A stretch of DNA of 64,000 bases from Cliona cf. orientalis (GCA_963930775.1 OZ005698.1:8004501-8068500), one strand, 5' to 3'; numbered from the stretch's first letter, positions 13,801 through 25,326 are shown. Notes: generated by a model not told the origin, from the letters alone. Made by a program: numbers and translations.

Positions 13801-13876
13801 GTAGTGCCACCTCCTCCCACTCATAGAGCGTCTCCAAAAGACGACAAACTTCGTCAATCGAAACGTTTTCGGACAT
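4813..13876 (-). CDS. Gene B: DD-DD-helical-ankyrin repeat protein (17 exons)
   Basis: Exons (minus): 13876-13570, 11544-11263, 10709-10021, 9835-9728, 9652-9554, 9473-9369, 9019-8921, 8611-8507, 8119-8021, 7695-7591, 6259-6170, 6046-5948, 5839-5735, 5674-5570, 5505-5407, 5168-5088, 4995-4813. All have AG/GT borders with compatible phases. The total is 2760 bp, 919 aa. Residues 1-95 are a death domain starting MSENVSI, and 103-196 a second (LAAKWEQLSACLGL, SWRSLLKAV). Residues 197-426 are a helical region with KHLWDYHHYSPLEQLINKF, resembling a domain I recall from sponge and cnidarian DD/ankyrin proteins. Residues 427-859 hold about 13 ankyrin repeats, mostly one per 99 or 105 bp exon (for example GADVNYRNK). 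A 60 aa tail ends DELDETAS. A 24 bp in-frame microexon at 10916-10893 is possible. There is no signal peptide or membrane segment, so a cytosolic adaptor is likely. Confidence 0.85.
6533..6993. mobile_element. CCCCAGT-ended repeat, copy 1 (in gene B intron)
   Basis: The ends ACATCCCCAGT and ACTGGGGATGT face each other. The body contains a signature 'tatccagcgaatagatt', then 'gaacttcac' and 'cttggct'. Related copies lie at 14640-14950 (inverted) and 38990-39402 (same orientation), with partial ends near 22858 and 49911. It has no coding capacity and sits in the 1.3 kb intron between two ankyrin exons of gene B. Confidence 0.6.
8021..9473 (-). repeat. Tandem duplication of an ankyrin exon pair
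   Basis: Exons 9473-9369 plus 9019-8921 and exons 8611-8507 plus 8119-8021 are near copies. Each pair encodes a 35 aa and a 33 aa ankyrin unit. The introns between and after them match as well, including the stretch that follows the 'aaagcttgctttccaaagaa' block. The offsets are about 862 and 900 bp. This is a recent internal duplication of about 0.9 kb that kept the frame. Confidence 0.8.
12027..12216. mobile_element. TA-flanked MITE, AAATCGCGAATAT family
   Basis: A 190 bp element with inverted ends, GCCATAAATCGCGAATAT at the left and ATATTCGCGATTTACGGTA at the right. It lies in intron 1 of gene B. No coding capacity. Confidence 0.65.
12609..12830. mobile_element. TA-flanked MITE, TACCGTA-GCCGGAAA family
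   Basis: A 222 bp element with inverted ends, TACCGTACAGCCGGAAAAT at the left and ATTTCCGGCTATACGGTA at the right. Multiple CCGCCAAATTTAA-type subterminal repeats occur in both orientations. It lies in intron 1 of gene B. The TA ends suggest the Tc1/mariner superfamily. Confidence 0.7.
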
Positions 13877-15024
13877 GTTTCTCAGTCCTGGCCTGTGCAC
13901 CACGCCCCCTCGTACATCGTATAGGTGACTGTACCAAAGCGCATGCGCAGGGCGCTTTGTTGCGTGACATTCAACCCCCCAAAACCGCGGTCCGGGGAAT
14001 CACTGACACGCCCACGTTAGTCATCACATGGAAAGAAATTACCTGCGTAGACTATTAAGAAGGTAAGTTCACTTAGCATAGTAGGTGGTATCGTAAAGTA
14101 TCTAGTATAATATTATACTGATAGCTTGCAAAATGATTTCATTTTAGATAGCTAGCTAGCTAATGCAGGCTCAGGCGTTCCTATATAGATCCGTAGCCGC
14201 GTGACATGTCAGAGTGTGGGCGAGTGTGACCCGGCGTGACCCTAGCATTATCAGCATGAAATAAGTAAACCTAGTGACTAGTTGATCACGAAACTACAAC
14301 TAGACTCCTGCCACCATTTTGTTATATTCAATGCATGGTGTCATCGATTTATAATCACTTTCAGCTATAGCTAGGCTAAGCTAGCTTAGCCTACAGAGGA
14401 ACCTACAAATAAGTTCAAGGGGCATGTTATGTAGAGTGGTTATACCCTTTTGAGAGGTTGCAGTATATTATTAAAGGCTAGCTATACTTGGGAAAAGTTT
14501 GCCCTAGGTATATCACAATGCATGTCATCCCTTGTATGACATTGTACAGAGAGGTGTTTTATTGCATACGTAGACGCGGCTATAGCTAGCTAGGCCAAGC
14601 TAGGCTATAATATTATAAAATGTTATGAAACACTTGACCATATCCCCAGTAACTGCATAGTTAGCTTTAATATTTATCCACGGCATACGTAAGCCAAGAG
14701 AATGTGTGAAGTTCGGCCAGTGGTACTACTTGCATTGTCAGAGAAAGTAGAACTCAGCCTGTAATGTATATATTTGCTGGATACACACATAAGATACTCC
14801 TACATAATATTTACTGACTTTCAGGTCCCAGAAAGGCCCCGGCGAGGCCCTGGGTTTTCTCATATTTACGTATACCTCATAGGTTGCATCATAATTTCAT
14901 CATAGGTTACACCATAATTACCTCATAAAGTAAATTGCTACTGGGGATATAATTATCTTGGAGAGTCCATGCACTATCAGAGCTTTAATTCACTGTACTG
15001 TTTTAATTTGTGTACTTAGCTACT
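13877..15024. other. Divergent intergenic region between genes B and C
   Basis: A 1.15 kb spacer between the start codons of gene B (minus) and gene C (plus). It holds CCCCAGT repeat copy 2 and AT-rich sequence with GCTAGCTAGC runs. A pyrimidine-rich 'tgtacttag' at about 15020 could be an acceptor for an unseen 5' exon of gene C. No core promoter motif can be assigned. Confidence 0.35.
14640..14950. mobile_element. CCCCAGT-ended repeat, copy 2 (inverted)
   Basis: Runs from ATATCCCCAGTAACT to CTGGGGATAT. It shares the 'gaagttcggcca', 'agaaagtag' and 'ctgactttcaggtccc' blocks with the copies at 6533 and 38990 but in the opposite orientation, and is shorter. Confidence 0.55.
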
Positions 15025-16700
15025 ATGAGTGACTCATCCAGTGTGGAAGACTTAAATGATTTTGCAATGAGACTTGAAGTTGATCATGGTATGCAACTGA
15101 GTGTGTATAGGACTGTACATTAAAAGATAATGATTATTCCTCACTGCACAGATACATCAGATGATCTGGGAAATGATAAAGCTGATTTGATTGTAGTTAT
15201 CGTTATTCCTATTGTAATAGTTCTGTTCATACTGATTGTTATTGCCATTGTCTCCATATTAACAGCATATCATTACTATTATAAATGCAAGAGAAACAGG
15301 CTTCAAAATGACATGGTGAGTAGTATATTATTATAATATAGCATTAATAATTATTGCATAATAATTATATATGATAATAATATTATTTAATGAGGTTAAT
15401 TAAATTTCCATGCAGAGCGATAACCGTGAAGGCATTATCATGACAAATTCATCCACACCTGCTCAAAAGAAAGGATCTGAAAGTTTCAGTGACACCGGTA
15501 CCCATCAATCACCACCAGCCGCCACAAGAGGCACCTCTCCACCACAATTAGCCACGGGAGCTCGAGACACTCTTCCACAGATATCATCAGTAGGCACAGG
15601 AGTAGTTATAAGCCTTATAATTATTAATTCTTCAAGGACATAATAATACTATAAGGGACTTCAATATGATTAATTTTGTTAAACTTGCAGGACAAGCAAT
15701 TTGAAGAGAGAGACACAGAAGACGGTAAATTGTTTGATGGTATAAATTTTGCTGATACAACAAAGGCATAGACATGATTTTCAAAGTGGGGGGGGGGGGG
15801 GGGGGGGGGGGGGGGGGCTTTGTGAGAACTATGCATGAAGCATGCAAAAAATTTTGATCCTATTGACAATATTAATGTGTCCAGAGCCTTAAAAATGCAT
15901 TAAAATCATGTAGCTATTTCCAGTAATTATATTATCTCAAATTTGTTGCAACTAAAATTTCATCCAATCCCATGCATATAATAGAGTATATTATAAATTA
16001 TTGCTCAAAATGTGGGGAGGGGGGGTTAAGGGCCCCCCTCCCCCCAGCCCCCCTGTCTACACCCTTGTACAAGTACAGACACAATTAAGGAAACCGCATT
16101 TAACAAAGGAAGTACAACTCTTATAGCAAATGAAGAAATTATCCAGGAATCAAGCAGGGCCTGGACTATCTTACCTGGTATATCGTAGTAAGAAATGGAA
16201 TACCCAGTACTCTAGCTACTTATTAGCTAACTTTATTGCTATAAGGGTTTGTACAATCATCATGCATGCATATCAAGTGAGTCAGACACAAATTAAAGTA
16301 AGAATTAAATATTCCATTATTAATAATAGCCATTTCATGCAATGCCATGATTATCAACTCAATACTAATGAACAAACATGCACCTATATCTTTAGGAATA
16401 GAACTTGAATTACGTAATATCTTATTGGCACTCAAGAAGGTAACAGATCCTTATCAATTGGGCACGCAACTGGGAATTGCTACACATTACCTCCAAGAGT
16501 TTGAATATGATTATCCGAAAGACATTGAACGACAGAAGATAGAAGTAATCAACTTTTGGTTGGATAATAATGAGGATTGCTCATGGGAAGTTCTAGCTGA
16601 TGCAGTGAAAGGTATGGGTGGTTATGGGAAAATTGTAGATTCCCTCAGAGAATTACACCGAAGAGCTCGTGCTACTAATATTATACATGATGAACATTAA
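15025..16700 (+). CDS. Gene C: single-pass membrane protein with C-terminal death domain (5 exons)
   Basis: Exons 15025-15088, 15152-15315, 15416-15589, 15691-15724 and 16396-16700 join in phase (741 bp, 246 aa). Residues 1-33 are short and acidic (MSDSSSVEDL) with no signal peptide. Residues 34-59 are a strongly hydrophobic helix (IVVIVIPIVIVLFILIVIAI) followed by a basic stop-transfer KCKRNR. Residues 75-145 are a Ser/Thr/Pro-rich linker. Residues about 150-235 are a death domain (LKKVTDPYQLGTQLGI, then DCSWEVLADAVKGMG). That domain is clearly paralogous to the one in gene D, which lies tail to tail downstream. It has almost no ectodomain, so it is either a receptor that lost its ligand-binding part, a gene with unseen 5' exons, or a membrane-anchored regulator. 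The splice model is consistent; the true start is less sure. Confidence 0.7.
15788..15817. repeat. Poly(G) tract, 30 bases
   Basis: An uninterrupted run of G in the last intron of gene C, the longest homopolymer I noted. It could form G-quadruplexes or be a slippage-prone site. Confidence 0.9.
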
Positions 16701-17021
16701 TTAATTTTTATAGCCTAAGATCTCACAATAACTAATGTAATTATACCAGTAATATTATTATTGTTATTATCTGCAATCATCATAATAATAATTATTCATA
16801 ATAATAATTATTATACACTCTCTTAATTTTACTAGCTATACTGACTATTATAATTTGAAAATTTATTATTAAAGGGTTTTTATGGCTAGTTAATATACAG
16901 GACATAATTATAATATTGCAGCTATGTCATGCAATTATACAATGTTGCATGATAATTAGCTATGCAGAACAAAACAGCTTTGGCCAAGTCTGTGATGCAT
17001 GAATCAAGATCAAAGAGAAAT

Positions 17022-20000
17022 TTACGGCTTGTAAAGTTTCATGCCGCTGCATGTCACATGCATGTCAGCTAAATCTTTGGCCAAATTATTATAACTTCCT
17101 ATTCTCTTCACTGCATCAGCTAAAGCTTTCCATGAAGGGTTAAAGTTGTCAAACCAGTAATTGATTACTTCAATCTTCTGTTGTTCAATGTCTTTCGAGT
17201 TACAACATTCAAACTCTTTAAGTTTGTGTGGATCAATGCCCAGGTGTACACCCAGTAGATAAGGCTTCATCACCTTCTTTAGGGCTGAAATAACATCAGA
17301 TCTTGAAAGTTGTTGCCCTATTGTAAAGATAAAGATGACTGCATGTGTCTCATATAATATTATTATTATTATAATGGACATGCCAGTATATAACTGTACA
17401 GCAGTGCACTAGTGTGAATCTATAATTATTGGTATACAAATAAAACAGCAGTACAATGATATATTATAATTACTATAGTATTCAGTATCGCTGCCATACC
17501 TGCCATTAGTATGCAGTTCCTTCACTCAATCTATCAATTTCACTTGGCATGCATCAATTTTACTTTATCAACCATAATAATAATATCCCTCAACAACATT
17601 AACGGCCTATAGTTATCTGATTGAATGATAATAATAATTGTGGTGCATGCAACCACGTGCAAAATAACGTCATTAGTGCCAGGCTACCACTTGTGGCTTA
17701 CTGAATTATATTCCACCGTCATGCAAAAGTGAGTGCTTAACAATATCCGTACATGTACATTTTATTATAATATTATATTATAAGCATTCTCTATGATATT
17801 ATTAGGAACAACCTTCTTCACCAGCTGCAGGGGAGATCAAATTACTATCTGGTACTGCCTTTGCCACGGGCCTTCGACTTCGTTTTCTGCCAGTAATACA
17901 GCGCGGTATTAGTACAATAAATACTGCAACTAAAACTATAGCTCCACAAATGCCACCACCAACACCACCAACGATAACAGCAATACCTGTATGTTGTACA
18001 AAATCTATAAAGCCATGGTTGCTGTTTATGCATACACTGCCGCTAACTAACTTACTGAGGCTTGCAGCCTTTGGACAAGGTCCTTCTTTAGCGTCCATAA
18101 TCACAGATACAGGCGTGTGGACTCCACTCCTAGCTTCAACACGCACTTCCTCAAAACAGTTGGTGTTCAAAGATGTGTTATTAATAGCTACAAAATTAGT
18201 ACCATATCCAAAGCGGCGTTTAGGCTGAAGACCAGTGTACATAATGGCACATTCCTTTCTGATATCCAGTGGTTGGTTTTGGAATAAGCATGCAATAGCA
18301 CTTCTTTCCTGGTCATATCTTACATCGACAAAAGTGTTGACACCCCCTGTATACATGCACACACAAAATAATTATCAGTAAATTTACAGCTGCCCATATC
18401 AATTTTATAAATGTGTTATTATAGTATTACTGTATATGTAGAAATTTTCACCAATTTCACCAACCGCTCTGCTCATTGGCAAAAAATATTTATCATGCAA
18501 ATTTTTGTCCTGCATTAATTAAAAAGATCATATTTTTTCCACAAAATTTTTCTGCAATAGAAAGGTAGCTGGGCTTGGTGAAATGTTTATCCAGCAAAAA
18601 ATTTCACGTATATACAGTATAATATTATAATTACTATAGCTACCTCGTTTGAGTGGATTTGAAGTTGGCCCTCTTCCGTATGTACTATCAGCAAATATAG
18701 CAACATCTATATCCGTCGTAGGTTGGCAGGATGAGGTTGATACTTCAAATACATGTTCACAGATATGATATTGGTCACAAGATGATGCTGAAATTGTGGC
18801 AGATTCACAAATGTCTCGGGAATTTGAAGCAGAATAGATTATAGTATATGACAACACAGATACTTTGCCCCCGCTAGAACTGATGAATGGTTGCTGCATG
18901 GATGGTGTATAAATAAGTGTTGATCACAGCTTTTTATGAGCAAGGGTTACGAAATCAGTCTTACCATCTTATCGAATGTTGTCTCAAGTCGGACTAATAT
19001 CCTCGTACTGTTCAAGTAATGGGGCTTGCATTTAAGAACCGGAGGCTTTAGAGCTGCAAAACAGATGAAAAACCACCATAGTAGCTAAGTCATCAACTCT
19101 CGACCACCTAAGACATTCGGGACTGTAACTCAGGCTCTGTATATGCTATGAACCTCAAACAAACTCCATTAAGTAGATAATTCATTTGTCTATTAAACTA
19201 CCACTTACCATGTAGCTATTAGTACTCTTGTTTCTGCAGGTCACTATGAGCAAGTATGCTAGACCCATGATTTTATGACTTGGCGACCGTTTCCACCTGT
19301 TGTCGACCGCCCAGTAATTTGAAACAGCACTAATGTCGACCGATCGCCGATTTTTATAATAAATGTGCATGCAAGTAGTAGATACTTAAAATAATACTTT
19401 CATCATGATTATTACTTACTATTATCATAAATATCAAGTTTTTATATCGAGTGAAACTTTTATATACGCAGAATGCACATCACCATACGTTCATAGTGCA
19501 TCATGGGCGTTGCACCCGGGGGTCAGGGGGGGCTATGGCCCCCTCACTTTTCATGACCGGACACACCCACTTTTAGATTATGCAATAGAATAAGCTGACC
19601 TTACCTGTCTACATGAACGTTTTGCCCGAAAACTAGACTGCTTTCATCTGTGCTCGAGTTACCAGCAGCTTCTATCTGCCCCAGGGGCGTAGCCAGGATT
19701 TTAGGTAAGGGGGTGCTAGAGTACGCGCGCGAAGCGCGCGCGCAAAATTTTAAGCCACGCCCACTAATTAACCGTCAAGGTCGAAGTTCAAATTGTCAAA
19801 GAGAACGCGTTCTGGATGTAGCTAGCGAGCTAACTCAAGATCTTCGGCCAAATCTTGGGACAAGATAAGTGTCTAACTGTCTTCTAAGCTGTTTTTTTTA
19901 GTAGATGGTAGTTTGGAGTAGCCAAGGGGTTGCTGGATGAGGCTGTTTTATGGACTAGGCATTACTAGGCCAAGAGCAGAGGGGGGTGCTCGAGCCCCCT

Positions 20001-22145
20001 GAGCACCCCCCCCCCCTGCCTACGCCACTGTGCCCTACAGTTGTCCCCGCTGCTCTTGCTCTTTAAATTCAGTGCTGTTCACGAACTCGTTTCCCATTAA
20101 TTAGTGGGCGTGGCTAAAAATTTTGCACGCGCGCTTTGCACGCGTACTGTTACTTGACGCCTATGTGCATGGCAACACGCGACCACACCCGAGACCACTG
20201 TATAGTAGATTTCGGTCGACAATAAAAGGTGGTCGACTATTGATGACTTACTCTAGCTATCAAATTTATGTACTGTAACATTTTTAGACTAGAAATACTA
20301 GGGTGATGTAAATCATCGAGGGGGCGAGCCTTCGCTCATAATATTATAAACTTTAATAGTAGAGGGGGAGGATTGGGATGACCCTCTAGCTAGTACAAGG
20401 GGGTGACACCACATAGGCATCTGTACTTCCACCCGCAACTGGGGTCAAAGTGAGGTCAAGCAGTCAAGGCAAAATTCTGAAGGTGGTCAAAGCGGTCAAG
20501 CAAGGAATCAGGGTAGCTCAGAAACGGTCAAAGCCACTCCAGGTGCTCGGTGGGCGTGGTTAATGCTGGATAGTCAAGGGTCAAAGTTAGATTTTTGGAA
20601 CGGTCAAGGGGTCAAGCTCAAAAATTTGATGGGTCAAGATCTTGACCCTGGTCGTGGGTGGAAGTACAGATGCCTATGTAGTGTCACCCCCTTGTAGTAC
20701 AAGCAGCTATCTGTTGCTCAGCTGACTCAGTCACTACATTTAAAAGATCAAGGGGTGAGGAGCATGCATGATTCATCCGAGCCCAGTATGTCGGGAGTTT
20801 TGCCACTGAGGCTACTCTGACTACTACAGGCTCTGCGTGACATGTATGTCACGGTGGCTACAGAATTGTACAGCAAGCTAGCTACTGAAATTGGTAGTCC
20901 TTGCACCCAGACTATAGGCCTAGCCTTCAATTTTGCTGTAGATACTTGTACTGATGCCTTACCTTTTCTTGTTTTTAGCCATCTACTCGAATGGGTGTGA
21001 GCTGCATCTTTTGGTGAGCTGCATTTAGAGTTAGCGCGGCCAACGTTGACGATCTTTACCGCAATGATTATGCGCATGCGCTATGAGCTAGCGAGCGCGT
21101 GTTTGACGTATCGCTACATACATACATTTTCTCATTAGTGTGGGGCTCGCTCAGGCTCGCCCCAATTAATGATAAGATTATGCATCTGTATGCGTATTAG
21201 TAGCGATGTCCAACCTCCAAGGGCCTCCAGTAAATCGAAAATATCTCAGCTCTGGCTAGGAGTACGCTCACGGGAAAAAATGCGCTGGATAGCTCACTGA
21301 ATGAGCTATCTACTGACGCCTTAACCGTGCAAATCGGTTCCGCGGAACCGCTGCTAGCTTCGTTTTCGTTTGTATTAAGTTTCTATGAGGAAATTTTAGG
21401 TGGGCGTGGCTACGTAACGGTTTTATCTACGGACGCGTTACAAACACCGTTGGATAGAGCTTGTGGAGAGCTACCTTCTGATACTCGAACATTGATATTC
21501 CACTAAAAGATAATCCGCGGAAAAATCAGTGAAATTTGGAGGTTGGATATCGCTAGTATTAGTAGCTACATACCACTGAAATAAAGGTGCAGCGTGGTGG
21601 AATTAATTATCCGCCAAATATCACCATCCCTTAGATGACACTCAATGGTCTTTCCATTGAGATCAGGGCTGACAAATACAGTAAGTAGCGATGTGTAGTT
21701 GTCTTTTTCTTGTTTGACACCTTGACCAACTATTGCGCCATTGTTACAAGAACCAAACGCGTCTTTAGATCCAAAATGATGATGACGAAGAATGATTACA
21801 CAATACTGGCCTAGAGCACTTCCTCTCCACACTGTGAATAGTCCACCAGATGCTGTACACTCATATGTGACGTTTCTTCCAGGATGAAGGTATTCACTAG
21901 CAAGCGATCCATTCTGCCGTACTGTCAAAAATAACCACAGTTTATACGATATCATCCATTCAATGATTGGCTATTCATGCATGTATCCGAGGCTAGGCTG
22001 CAGCTAGCTAGCTACAGCTGCTGTGCTTAGTCATGAATATTTTAACAGAGTTTTATAGCTATGATTTCTTCATTAAAGTTAATCTTTAAACTAACTTACC
22101 CAGATACACTGAAGCACAATAAAGGACCAATGAGTACAATTTCAT
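17022..22145 (-). CDS. Gene D: Ig/FN3 receptor with cytosolic death domain (6 exons)
   Basis: Exons (minus): 22145-22100, 21921-21574, 19053-18965, 18893-18644, 18346-17813, 17317-17022. Phases agree and the sum is 1563 bp (520 aa). Exon 1 encodes a signal peptide (MKLYSLVLYCASVYL). Exon 2 is an Ig-like domain (NVTYECTASGG, then NGKTIECHL). Exons 3-4 form an FN3-like domain (residues about 132-244). Residues 245-364 are a further Cys-containing, probably FN3-like, ectodomain. The membrane helix is at about 365-392 (GIAVIVGGVGGGICGAIVLV), followed by a basic GRKRSRRP. Exon 6 is a death domain (about 425-508; LKKVMKPYLLGVHLGI, then PSWKALADAVKRIG). Likely a plasma-membrane receptor signalling through death-domain adaptors. 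The 2.5 kb intron 2 holds three non-autonomous transposons, so an extra exon cannot be excluded. Confidence 0.82.
19682..20030. mobile_element. CAGGGGCGTAGCCAGG-ended element in gene D intron
   Basis: The left end CAGGGGCGTAGCCAGG and the right end, ending TACGCCACTG, are imperfect inverted repeats. Both sides are flanked by TGCCC (19677-19681 and 20031-20035), a 5 bp duplication. It contains an alternating GCGC tract (about 19725-19742) and a long C run. These ends resemble those often described for hAT-like non-autonomous elements, but the 5 bp duplication is not the usual 8 bp. Confidence 0.6.
20393..20695. mobile_element. MITE with long TIR and GGTCAA repeats
   Basis: The ends ACAAGGGGGTGACAC and GTGTCACCCCCTTGT extend into inverted arms of more than 40 bp. 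Flanking AGT on both sides (20390-20392, 20696-20698) is a 3 bp duplication. The interior carries about ten GGTCAAG/GGTCAAA motifs. The 3 bp duplication is compatible with PIF/Harbinger-like elements. It lies in intron 2 of gene D. Confidence 0.7.
21202..21554. mobile_element. MITE, AGCGATRTCCAACCTCCAA ends
   Basis: 19 bp inverted ends with one mismatch, at 21202-21220 and 21536-21554. Both are flanked by TATTAGT-like sequence. No coding capacity. It lies in intron 2 of gene D, adjacent to the Ig exon. Confidence 0.65.
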
Positions 22146-23926
22146 TGCTAGCACCAAGTGACACCATCACAATAAGCTCCACCCACTAATGAAAACATAA
22201 TAATAAACAGGATGCACTGATAGACCACACAGCAGATTGTTGCTGCTTATCAATGTACTGAGCCATGGGCTACATACCTACTGTGGCTACATGTAGTGCC
22301 AGATTCACTAATGCATTGCTAGCCTGAGCTACATTTGAAACATTAGGCGCTGCAGGATCATAGAATTTTTTACATGTACAAGGAAGGTGGCTATTAATAG
22401 CTCGTTAAGCATAGCCACCAGTACGTAATTATTAATAATGGACGTCTCCTATACTACTTTGCATAAAAGAACTATAGTGAAGGGGGTGGTTGGGAAGTAA
22501 ATAACCAAGGCTAGAGTTTAATCACTTGAGACCATGTATCGAATAATCATGCTGTGACATAGTCAGAATAACCGTTTAAGAGTGACTAAAGGTCACAAAC
22601 AATGATAACAATAACATGCTAGTTGTGAGGTTGATAGAGTAAGGCTTCTTGGTCACAGTAGGGGAAAAACACATGTTTACAGAGATCATCACATCAGGAT
22701 ATTGTGGATAACATTCCATAGTATACAGTTGACCTACAGCCACCTGCCATGATAATTTTGCCTGCACAGCCCACAGTTGGTTTGTAAGATTTCACTGTAT
22801 CCTCTCCCTCAATGCTGAAATTTATGCACTCTAAAATGTATCATAATGAACCCTTGACCACATCTCCAGTAGGTGCATAGTTGTAATGATGCATATGGTA
22901 AATGGTCGTCAATATAGAGCGCGCACTAGTACTATTGCCACACCAATACCTGCGTAAACTTAATAATGAAAAGTCCATAATGGGAGGTGGAGGCCCTGAA
23001 ATTCATGATAATTACCTCATACTGTATGGCGGGTAATTTCGTGTGGTGGTAATTTTCGTTATTTTCGTTGTTGGCTTGGTGGTCATGAAATTTTCAAGAG
23101 TCCACGCACGAAAATTAATGCCTATAATAATATGCGAGTCCATGATGATGGGTGTGGCCACAAACTGGCATCGTGGCAGTGCATGCAGCCAACACTGAAT
23201 TCCCAGTATTAGCAAGCAACAATAGCCATTGTTATTCAGTTGATAGTGTGTGACACCAATAATTATTCTACTATCTCATGCTATTTGTCCAAGTCTCTGT
23301 ATGAATGGCTTAGCCTGGGCAGTATTTAAACAAAGATCGCGAGTGTGTGTATCAATTACATCGCTTGTGCAGCAGTGCCACGCCCCTGGACTGGTTGCTG
23401 TTGTAACATGCCACAATGGCTCCGTGCTGGAATGGCCATAGGGAGGCGCGCGCAACATCGGCGCAAAGCGCGCCCAATAATGGGTTAACTATTGCGCGAT
23501 CGCAATGTTTAACGTTATGATCGCAATAATTATTACTAAATTACCCGTATTATGCACGCGGAAAAAGAGACGCGATTATAATAGATCTATATAGCGACGT
23601 TAGCTCATCAATTGATATTGTAACTTCTCTTCAATTAGCTAATGGACAAAATTTAAATCTCCATCATGTGGTGATATTGCAACTTCTCTTCAATCAATCA
23701 TTATGCCAAGTATAAATCTCCATGTGGTGACATTTGCTTTAATAATATAAAAATTATTTTAAATAGTATAGTGATTACAATCCCAATACATTACTCCCAT
23801 AGGCAAGAGTACGGATTACAGCTGTATTTGTACTAGCTCTATAATAATTGGTACTCTTGCTAAAGCCTAGGGCAAATTCTATAGCTATAATATTATGAGT
23901 TAGACACTGCATGTTTAGGTTTAGGA
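22146..23926. other. Spacer upstream of gene D, no firm gene
   Basis: It contains a partial CCCCAGT repeat end near 22858 and two direct copies of a 'gtgatattgcaacttctctt'-type unit at about 23608-23740. An open frame on the minus strand (22767-22576) ends in a hydrophobic NLTTSMLLLSLFVTFSHS stop, like a GPI-signal terminal exon, but no upstream exons could be joined. No supportable gene. Confidence 0.3.
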
Positions 23927-24022
23927 GGTTTCTATGTGATTTAGAAGACCGAAGAACTCTAGAATCCCAAGCAAAGCGAGGGTTCTATGAGAGCCCTGAG
24001 GTCTATAAATCATATAGAAACC
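23927..24022. repeat. Foldback palindrome
   Basis: The arms GGTTTCTATGTGATTTAGAA and TATAAATCATATAGAAACC pair around a centre that itself contains inverted GAGGG/CCCTG pieces. Shares its layout with the foldbacks at 34836, 35161 and 36754. The DNA from 24023 to 24530 holds no gene I can see. Confidence 0.65.
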
Positions 24023-24529
24023 GACTGAACACTGTCAGTGCACATGTTTAGATCATAGTGGCGTTGTATTGCCAAGAGCCGGAGGGCAAAGGTTGTATAT
24101 TAGGTGACTATGAAAATCTTGTAGGTGACTATGAGATATAGATGCCTGTCAGTAGTCAATCAAAATTAATTGCTGTATTTGTCACAGCTAACTAATATTA
24201 ATCACATGTTTTAATCCTTGTACAATTAGTAGGGCAGCAACAGTATAATCGTATGCTTGTATAGCTACTTGTATAGAATCGCACTCGCTGTCACTGAGTC
24301 TCGTGCTTTTATACTGGCCATACTTGTACAAGTGAGAGCTCAGTACTGATTACTGCCTTAATTGTACTCAGAAGTGTGTGATTAATTATACCAATTAATC
24401 AAAGCAGATATAATAATTATCTATAATATACTATAGCTAGCTAGGCGCCACCTATACAGTACATCTTCATTGTACATGGTTGGTCTGCGTGCATATAGAC
24501 ATTAGATGAGATATATATCTATACACAGT

Positions 24530-25323
24530 ACACATGCTAAGAGATCACCTCCATGCCCAAATGGCTCTATACAAACTTGGTACACATGCATGCTAGGAGA
24601 TCATCTCCATGCCCAAATGGCTCTATATACAAAGTACACATGCTAAGAGATCAGCTCCATGCCCAAATGGCTCTGTACAAAGTACACATGCTAAGAGATC
24701 AGCTCCATATACCCAAATGGCTCAACACACAGGATTTATAATACCAAGAGATTATTATACCTCCATGCCCAAATGGCTCAATACGCAGTACACATAGTTT
24801 ACCAAGAGATCACCTCCATGCCCAAATGGCTCTATACAAAGTACGTACACATGCTAGGAGATCACCTCCATGCCCAAATGGCTCTATACAAAGTACACAT
24901 GCTAAGAGATCAGCTCCATGCCCAAATGGCTCTATATACAAAGTAGCTACACAGTCATGCTAAGAGATCAGCTCCATGCCCAAATGGCTCAACACACAGG
25001 ATTTATAATACCAAGAGATTATACCTCATGCCCAAATGGCTCAATACGCAGTACGCATAGTATACCAAGAGATCACCTCCATGCCCAAATGGCTCTATAC
25101 AAAGTACACATGCTAGGAGATCACCTCCATACCCAAATGGCTCTATACAAAGTACACATGCTAAGAGATCAGCTCCATGCCCAAATGGCTCTATACAAAG
25201 TACACATGCTAAGAGATCAGTTCCATGCCCAAATGGCTCAATTAACACACAGGATTTAATATAATACCAAGAGATTATACCTCCATGCCTAAATGGCTCA
25301 ATATACGCAGTATGCATATATAT

Positions 25324-25326
<3 letters not shown>
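24530..25326. repeat. Minisatellite array, left part
   Basis: About 16 diverged units of 45-65 bp share 'ctccatgcccaaatggctc' and 'gctaagagatcag'. Variants end in acaaagtacacatg, acacacaggattta or caatacgcagtac. The open frames through it are by-products of unit length. The array resumes at 29649 beyond the inserted LINE, and blocks such as 25012-25120 reappear at about 30167-30275. Confidence 0.9.

Noticed and set aside
22576-22767. Minus-strand frame with a hydrophobic C-terminus like a GPI-signal exon
   Set aside because: No upstream exons or domain could be joined; left as a note only.
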